DNA from: Treponema sp.
GTDB taxonomy: Bacteria; Spirochaetota; Spirochaetia; Treponematales; UBA12059
Length of the DNA: 9,897 nt
Assembly: GCA_012517645.1 (NCBI GenBank)
Contig: JAAYUR010000486.1
Span: 1 to 9,897, forward strand
Direction: 5' to 3'
Shown here one piece after another: positions 5,439 through 9,897 of this stretch (position 1 is the first letter of the stretch; every line of letters starts with the position of its first letter). A model generated the notes under the pieces. It had not been told where the DNA came from and ran no database searches. It was given only the letters and a program-made list of their open reading frames with translations. The position numbers and the translations under genes are program-made.

Positions 5439-6419
5439 ATGGCGGACATGAAGACCAAGTACCTCGGGCTTTCCCTTAAGAATCCTATCGTAGTAGCGGC
5501 GTCCAGCCTTACTTCGACCCCCGGGGGGGTGAAAAAGGCTGCGGACTCGGGCGCAGGGGCCGTGGTCCTTAAAAGCCTGTTCGAGGAACAACTTCGGGCG
5601 GACATCCAGGCTGTGGGCGGTTCCGCCGGGGAATCCCATCCCGAGGCGGACGCCTACCTTTCTGAAATGGGCATGCATGCGGGTTCCGGGGAGTATCTCA
5701 AGCTGATCCGGGATGCCAAGGGTGAGGTCGATATCCCCGTGATCGCCAGCGTCAACTGCATCGGCGGGCCTTGGTGGACGGAGTTCGCCGAGCAGGTCGG
5801 AAAATCGGGGGCGGACGCCCTGGAGCTCAACATCGCCTTCCTTTCGACCTCCCCGGACGAGACGGCCTCCAGCCTGGAGGATCGGGTCGTCCAGATCGTG
5901 CGGACCGCCCGTTCGGCCTCGGGGCTTCCGGTTTCCGTCAAGCTCGGATCCCAGTACACGAACCTTCTGAACCTGGCTTCACGGTTGAGTTCCGCGGGGG
6001 CGAGCGGCCTGGTCCTGTTCAACCGATTCTTCCGCATGGATATCGATCTGTCGACCCTGGGACTCAAGGCCGGACCGGTGCACAGCGGACCCGAGGACTA
6101 CCATGAAAGTTTGCGGTGGATCTCTCTCCTCTTCGGCCGCGTACCCTGCGACCTGGCTGCGGGAACGGGGGTTCACGACCACGAATCCGCCCTGAAGGTG
6201 ACTCTCGCGGGAGCCCGGGCGATCCAGCTCTGTTCGGTGGTCTACCAGAAGGGTTTCGGGGTCATCCGGACGATCCTGGAGGGGATGGAAACCTGGCTGG
6301 ATCAGAGGAAGGGTTCCAGCCTGGACGACATCCGGGGCAAGCTTTCGCGATTTACCAGCCGGAGTCCCGCGGACTATGAACGGCTCCAGTACATCAAAGC
6401 GCTGACGGGTATCTATTGA
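5439..6419 (+). CDS. Dihydroorotate dehydrogenase-like FMN protein
   Basis: This 326-residue TIM-barrel flavoprotein belongs to the DHOD-like family. Expected FMN contacts are visible: VVLKS (42-46), SVNC (104-107), ELN (129-131), VKLG (167-170), LVLFNRFF (191-198) and AAGTGVHD (240-247). The LVLFNRF, RWISLLFGRV and TGVH words mark the subgroup annotated as dihydroorotate dehydrogenase-like rather than true PyrD. In true DHODs the ELN is followed at once by the catalytic SCPN or SSPN loop. Here it reads NIAFLSTSPDE, with no cysteine. A serine may still serve, but oxidation of dihydroorotate is not assured, and no other pyrimidine synthesis gene is adjacent. AAGGAG (5428-5433) places the ATG at 5439 firmly. 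Its stop overlaps the next gene as TTGA. Confidence 0.9.
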   Translation: MADMKTKYLGLSLKNPIVVAASSLTSTPGGVKKAADSGAGAVVLKSLFEEQLRADIQAVGGSAGESHPEADAYLSEMGMHAGSGEYLKLIRDAKGEVDIPVIASVNCIGGPWWTEFAEQVGKSGADALELNIAFLSTSPDETASSLEDRVVQIVRTARSASGLPVSVKLGSQYTNLLNLASRLSSAGASGLVLFNRFFRMDIDLSTLGLKAGPVHSGPEDYHESLRWISLLFGRVPCDLAAGTGVHDHESALKVTLAGARAIQLCSVVYQKGFGVIRTILEGMETWLDQRKGSSLDDIRGKLSRFTSRSPADYERLQYIKALTGIY

Positions 6420-7306
6420 AGCCGAGCCGGGCGAATCGAGGTTTCTGGATTCTCCTATGGGCGGCCCTGGAGGTGTGCGGGTTCGCCCAGGTTCCGGAGG
6501 CGGAGATCCGTAAACGGATTCTCGAGACCGCCTCCCGGTATCGGGGGGTTCCGTACATGTACGGGGCCGAATCGCCCTCCGCCTTCGATTGTTCCGGATT
6601 CGTCCGATTTGTCTACCGTGAGGCCGCGGGCATCGAGCTGCCCCGGTCCTCCCGGGGGATCTTCGCGGCCGGGGTTCCTGTGGATCCGAAACGGATCCGG
6701 CCCGGAGACGTCCTGGTCTATGACACCGTAGGCGGATATCCCAGTCACGTGGCTATCTACTTGGGTGAGGGTTCGGTGATCCATGCGGTTTCCCAAGGGC
6801 CCCGCACGGGGGTTATCGTCTCCCCGCCTTCGGATCCGTATTTCCCGCCCCGGCTGATCGCGGCGCTGTCCTTCCTGGGATCTCCGGGTCCATCCGCCTC
6901 GGCAGCCCCGCCGTCCCCCCCGGGTCGAGCCGCGGCGTCTGGCTCTGCGGCTGGTACCGCGGCCGCGTCCCGGGATGAGCCTCCGGTTGCGGACATCGGC
7001 TTCACCATACCACGGGAGAGGGCTTCCTATGCGGATCCCATCCCCGCTGCGGCGGGCACCCGTATTTCTTTTTCCCTGACGAACGGCACGGGCAGGGGAG
7101 GGGACTTCGTCGTACTCTTTTACAAGGCGGACCCGCAGTTCCGGGAATCCCGGGAAATACACAGGGAAAAGGCCCGCATCCCCGCGGACGGAACCCTGGA
7201 GCTTCCCGCCTATCTCTTTTCCGAGCCCGGTCAGTACAAGCTGATCGTCAAGGACAACTGGAACACCCAGCTCCTGGAGAGGACGTTAACGGTCAAGGGC
7301 AAGTGA
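6416..7306 (+). CDS. Secreted NlpC/P60 peptidoglycan endopeptidase with extra C-terminal domain
   Basis: The 296-residue protein is predicted to cut peptide stems of peptidoglycan outside the cytoplasmic membrane. A signal peptide covers residues 1 to about 24 (basic start, then WILLWAALEV, possible cut after GFA). The NlpC/P60 domain follows at about 28-155, with DCSGFV (catalytic Cys59), SHVAIYLG (His111) and VIHA (His123) forming the usual triad. A low-complexity Ala/Pro/Ser/Gly linker (about 156-190) leads to a C-terminal part (about 192-296) that looks beta-rich (VVLFYKAD, QYKLIVKDNW) and that I cannot assign; wall or partner binding is possible. The start is TTG at 6416, inside the TTGA overlap with the DHOD-like gene. 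No later start keeps the signal peptide, and no strong ribosome site is visible, so coupled translation is likely. Confidence 0.92.
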   Translation: MKPSRANRGFWILLWAALEVCGFAQVPEAEIRKRILETASRYRGVPYMYGAESPSAFDCSGFVRFVYREAAGIELPRSSRGIFAAGVPVDPKRIRPGDVLVYDTVGGYPSHVAIYLGEGSVIHAVSQGPRTGVIVSPPSDPYFPPRLIAALSFLGSPGPSASAAPPSPPGRAAASGSAAGTAAASRDEPPVADIGFTIPRERASYADPIPAAAGTRISFSLTNGTGRGGDFVVLFYKADPQFRESREIHREKARIPADGTLELPAYLFSEPGQYKLIVKDNWNTQLLERTLTVKGK

Positions 7307-7313
7307 GGTTTCT

Positions 7314-7330
7314 TCCGGGTTTCCGGATCT
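7314..7330 (+). terminator. Weak stem-loop after the NlpC/P60 gene
   Basis: TCCGG (7314-7318), loop GTTT and CCGGA (7323-7327) are followed by TCTTTCC. A five-pair stem with a poor U-tract is a marginal terminator, but the position just after the stop and between convergent genes suits one. Confidence 0.25.
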
Positions 7331-7334
7331 TTCC

Positions 7335-7463
7335 AACAGGATTATCATGATTAGCCGGATTATCAGGATAGATACAAATGAAGGAATAGTTGAGGATAAA
7401 AGAGTTTTACATACTCAAACCATAATCTTGTAAATCCTGTTCAATCCTGAAAATCCTGTTCTG
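7335..7463. repeat. AT-rich segment with degenerate inverted repeats
   Basis: AACAGGATT (7335-7343) has exact inverted copies AATCCTGTT at 7433-7441 and 7452-7460. Related CAGGAT words (ATTATCAGGATAG, 7358-7370) lie on the left, and AATCCTGA (7443-7450) on the right. The left arm also holds the palindromic core ATCATGAT (7344-7351). Base composition is far more AT-rich than the flanking genes. It fills the convergent gap between the NlpC/P60 gene and plsY. I see no gene in it. It could be a decayed non-coding mobile repeat. Confidence 0.6.
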
Positions 7464-7469
7464 AATTTC

Positions 7470-8132
7470 CTATGACCTCGGCCCTTTGTTCCCGAAAAGC
7501 CCGCGCAGGACGCGCAGTTTCTCGAAGCGGTTCTCTTCCCCCCGAATCAGCCGTCGGATATTCTTTCTGTGGGTCCAGAAGATCAAGGGCGCCAGGACTA
7601 GGGAGAATCCCAGGAGGACGTTCGAGACCGGAAGGCCTGCGGCGCGAAGGATCAGAGCGGAAAGGGGAAAGACGACGGCCGCGGACAGGGAGCCCACGGA
7701 CACGATTCCCGTGGACAGTATGCCCAGGGCAAAGGCTGCCAGGGCGGCGAGGAAGGGAAGGGGGGCGACGGCGGCGAGGGTTCCCGCCGCGGTGGCAACG
7801 CCCTTTCCTCCCCGAAAGCCCGCGAAGACTGTCCACACGTGGCCGATCGTCGCCGCCGATCCGCAGGCAAGGCGGACCGCGTCCAGGGGGAACGGGGCTC
7901 CCGCGGCCAGGCGGGAGGCTAGTAGGGTCGCGGCGACTCCCTTGCCTACGTCGACCAGCACCACCAGGATGCCAGCTTTCCATCCGAACACCCGGAAGGT
8001 GTTGGTTCCGCCCGCGTTTCCCGAGCCTTCGGTCCGGATGTCCCGGTGGAAGAAGAGTTTCCCGACCACGATGCTGGTCGGGAAGGATCCGAGGATGTAG
8101 GAGAAGGACAGGGCCGCGGCGATTCCGATCAC
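7470..8132 (-). CDS. plsY: Glycerol-3-phosphate acyltransferase PlsY
   Basis: The 220-residue membrane enzyme transfers an acyl group from acyl-phosphate to glycerol-3-phosphate, giving lysophosphatidic acid, the first step of phospholipid synthesis. Family motifs are all present: GSFPTS (15-20), the SGNAGGTNTFRVFG stretch (37-50), GHVWTVFAGFRGGKGVAT (97-114) and the HRKNIRRLIRGEENRF stretch (188-203). The remaining segments are hydrophobic helices, as expected. The start is GTG at 8132, in a GTGA overlap with the stop of the upstream fatty-acid kinase/carrier gene, so translation is probably coupled. That neighbour makes acyl-phosphate, the PlsY substrate. Confidence 0.97.
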   Translation of the reverse strand: MIGIAAALSFSYILGSFPTSIVVGKLFFHRDIRTEGSGNAGGTNTFRVFGWKAGILVVLVDVGKGVAATLLASRLAAGAPFPLDAVRLACGSAATIGHVWTVFAGFRGGKGVATAAGTLAAVAPLPFLAALAAFALGILSTGIVSVGSLSAAVVFPLSALILRAAGLPVSNVLLGFSLVLAPLIFWTHRKNIRRLIRGEENRFEKLRVLRGLFGNKGPRS

Positions 8133-9897
8133 AGGGCTTCGGCTTCAGGAAGCAGGGCGGCCAAGGCCAGGGCGCCGGGGCCGGCGTGGAGGGCCAAGGC
8201 CGGGGAAACATCGACGATCTCCGGCTCCCGGGTGAGGGTGAACGAGGAACCCAGGTCCCGGACCAGGGCCTCCGCCTCGGCGCGATTGTCCGCGTGCCCC
8301 ACCAGGACCTCCAAGGGTCCGGCGCCCGCGCCTTTTCCCAAGGACCTGGAAACCGTCTTCCGGAGCATGCTGACCAAGGCGGCTCGGCCGTTCTTGGCTC
8401 CCAGGTACATGCCCGCGGAATCCGCTCGGCCTTCTTTGTTCACGGTGATGATGGGCCGTATCCCGAAGGCTCGGGCCGCCAGGCCCTTCATCCCGTGGAG
8501 GCGGCCGGAACGGATGAGTCCCGAAAGGTCCGGCACGGCCACATAGAGCCGCATCCGGGTTCGCAGGGCTTCCACGAGCATCTCGATCTCCTCAGCGGAG
8601 GCTCCCGCGGCTGCGGCTTCGCCGGCCTTGCGGGCCAGGAGGGCGTAGCTGACGGAGATGGCCCGGGAGTCCACGATCCGGATTCTCTCGGAGTCCGGGC
8701 GGGCGGAAGCCGTTCGACGGCCCGCCTCCAGGGTGCCCGAGAGGGGGCCCGAGAGGCCTAAGTATACGCCTTCCCGGGAGGCGGCCAGGACCGTGTCCAT
8801 CTTGCGCCGGAAGGCGGCATCCGAGGGCTGGCTGGTGGAGAGGGAAATCCCGGGGAGACGTTGTTTGGCGTAGAAATCCTCGGAGGAGAGTCCGTCCCGG
8901 TCCAGGTAATTCACCCCGTCCATCACGATGGTCAAGGGAACGCGCTCCATGCGCAGATCGAGGCGCTCCTGCTCGGGGAGGTCGCAGGCGGAGTCCACGA
9001 GCACGGCACAGCGGGGCGGGGCCGAGGCCAGGCGGCGCTGGAGCTCCATGTCGTCCGCCTTCTGGGCCGTGACCTTGGCGAACTCCTCCAGAACCCGGAA
9101 GGCCCGGGCGGGGGTGTCCGTGTGGAGATGCACCTTGGCCTTTCGGGTGGATCCCGCCACGACGATCGAGTCCCCGAGGCCGGAAAGGCCGAGCCGGATG
9201 GCTTCGAGGTCCAAGGCCGGGCCTTCCAGGAGGCACTCGGTGCAGAACCGGAAGGCGGAGGGCTCGCTCTCCGCGAGGGGGGATTCGATATGGGCATCCC
9301 CGAAGGAATCGGCTGGTTCCGCTGCGGGGGTGTCCCGGAATTCCCGGATCCTGCCATGGGTGATGTAGTGGACGATACCCTCCAGGATATGCACCCAGCC
9401 CAAGGCGCCAGCGTCCACGACCCCCGCCTTCTTGAGCTCCGGAAGCATGTCCCGGGTGCGCTCCAGGGAGGCTCGGGCGTCGTGCAGGGTGGTTTTCAAC
9501 AGCTCCAGGAAATCGTCGGTTCGCTGTGCGACCCGGTGAAGGGACTGGCCCCAGTCCTTGAGGACCGTCAGAAGGGTGCCTTCCCGGGGCTTGGACAGGG
9601 CTTCGTAGGTCCTCGCAACGGCTTTCCCGACGGCGTCCGCGAAGGCCCGGGTAGTCATCCGGACGTCCCTCTCGAGCTCTTCGGCCAGGCCTTGGAAGAA
9701 CTGGGCCAGGATGGCGCCGGAGTTACCCTTGGCTCCCATCAGGGCGGAGTCCGCGGCGGTTCGGGCGGTTTCCGCAAGACTGGCCCCGGGAGAGGCGTGC
9801 AGGGCGGCCGCCATGGCCTGGACCGTCCCGGCCATGTTGGTTCCCGTATCGCCGTCCGGGACGGGGAATACGTTGATGCGGTTGAGCATGGCGACGT
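8129..9897 (-). CDS. Fused fatty-acid kinase and fatty-acid-binding protein (DAK2-DegV), 5' end cut by window
   Basis: Numbering is from the first in-window ATG (9889), giving 586 residues. The frame stays open to the edge and the FakA N-terminus is missing its first 30-40 residues, so the gene starts outside. Residues 1 to about 185 are the DAK2/DhaL-like kinase: PDGDTGTNM (11-19) binds the metals, and GAKGNSGAIL (52-61), REGTLLTVL (102-110) and GVVDAGALG (156-164) follow. About 212-285 matches the FakA middle domain (FCTECLLEG, KVHLHTD). About 293-586 is a complete DegV/FakB fatty-acid carrier, with DSACDLP (299-305), STSQPS (351-356), SGLIRSGR-type and HAGPGALAL (568-576) signatures. Predicted reaction: bound fatty acid plus ATP to acyl-phosphate. 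In characterised systems kinase and carrier are separate proteins; here they are one chain. Confidence 0.92.
   Translation of the reverse strand, partial: VAMLNRINVFPVPDGDTGTNMAGTVQAMAAALHASPGASLAETARTAADSALMGAKGNSGAILAQFFQGLAEELERDVRMTTRAFADAVGKAVARTYEALSKPREGTLLTVLKDWGQSLHRVAQRTDDFLELLKTTLHDARASLERTRDMLPELKKAGVVDAGALGWVHILEGIVHYITHGRIREFRDTPAAEPADSFGDAHIESPLAESEPSAFRFCTECLLEGPALDLEAIRLGLSGLGDSIVVAGSTRKAKVHLHTDTPARAFRVLEEFAKVTAQKADDMELQRRLASAPPRCAVLVDSACDLPEQERLDLRMERVPLTIVMDGVNYLDRDGLSSEDFYAKQRLPGISLSTSQPSDAAFRRKMDTVLAASREGVYLGLSGPLSGTLEAGRRTASARPDSERIRIVDSRAISVSYALLARKAGEAAAAGASAEEIEMLVEALRTRMRLYVAVPDLSGLIRSGRLHGMKGLAARAFGIRPIITVNKEGRADSAGMYLGAKNGRAALVSMLRKTVSRSLGKGAGAGPLEVLVGHADNRAEAEALVRDLGSSFTLTREPEIVDVSPALALHAGPGALALAALLPEAEAL

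Noticed and set aside
7391..7413. TAAAA/TTTTA stem as a terminator
   Set aside because: Only five A-T pairs around a three-base loop; far too weak.
7472..8761. Long plus-strand open frame (429 codons) opposite plsY and the kinase-carrier gene
   Set aside because: It is antisense to two clearly recognised genes, is full of Arg/Gly/Pro, and shows no family motif: a GC-driven shadow.

Overview
The window is a compact, GC-rich bacterial chromosome segment with eight protein genes, most packed end to end with ATGA/TTGA/GTGA-type overlaps. A lipoprotein signal peptide and an exported NlpC/P60 enzyme suggest a cell with an outer envelope. The gene set (long UPRT-like protein, stand-alone PduL, TPR lipoprotein, fused DAK2-DegV protein next to PlsY) fits a high-GC spirochaete best. 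That assignment is an inference and no single marker proves it.

Region 1-227 holds no gene. It has two abutting tandem repeat arrays (19-bp units, then two 31-bp units) and a possible promoter whose -35 box lies inside the second array. A plus-strand operon follows at 228-4118: a PduL phosphotransacylase; a 354-residue protein with a uracil phosphoribosyltransferase core; a TPR lipoprotein with no conventional start codon; and a 417-residue polytopic membrane protein. The last is the most unusual gene here. It reads like the ten-helix membrane scaffold of a P-type cation ATPase with all three cytoplasmic catalytic domains gone. Its stop codon sits at the edge of a 121-bp inverted-repeat, MITE-like element (4118-4238).

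Next come nudC (NADH/NAD-RNA pyrophosphatase, 4269-5144) and a 294-bp intergenic region with a hairpin and two possible promoters. These are followed by a dihydroorotate dehydrogenase-like flavoprotein and, overlapping it by 4 bp, a secreted NlpC/P60 peptidase (5439-7306). A short AT-rich spacer with degenerate inverted repeats (7307-7469) separates these from the minus-strand genes.

The minus-strand pair runs off the right edge. It is a protein fusing the fatty-acid kinase (FakA-like) and fatty-acid carrier (FakB/DegV-like) parts, overlapping plsY by 4 bp. Together they read as one route: fatty acid is bound and phosphorylated to acyl-phosphate, which PlsY transfers to glycerol-3-phosphate. 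A 10-mer, GCTCTGTCCC, occurs 11 times, always on the plus strand, in repeats, spacers and coding sequence in different frames. It may mark a dispersed repeat family active in this genome.
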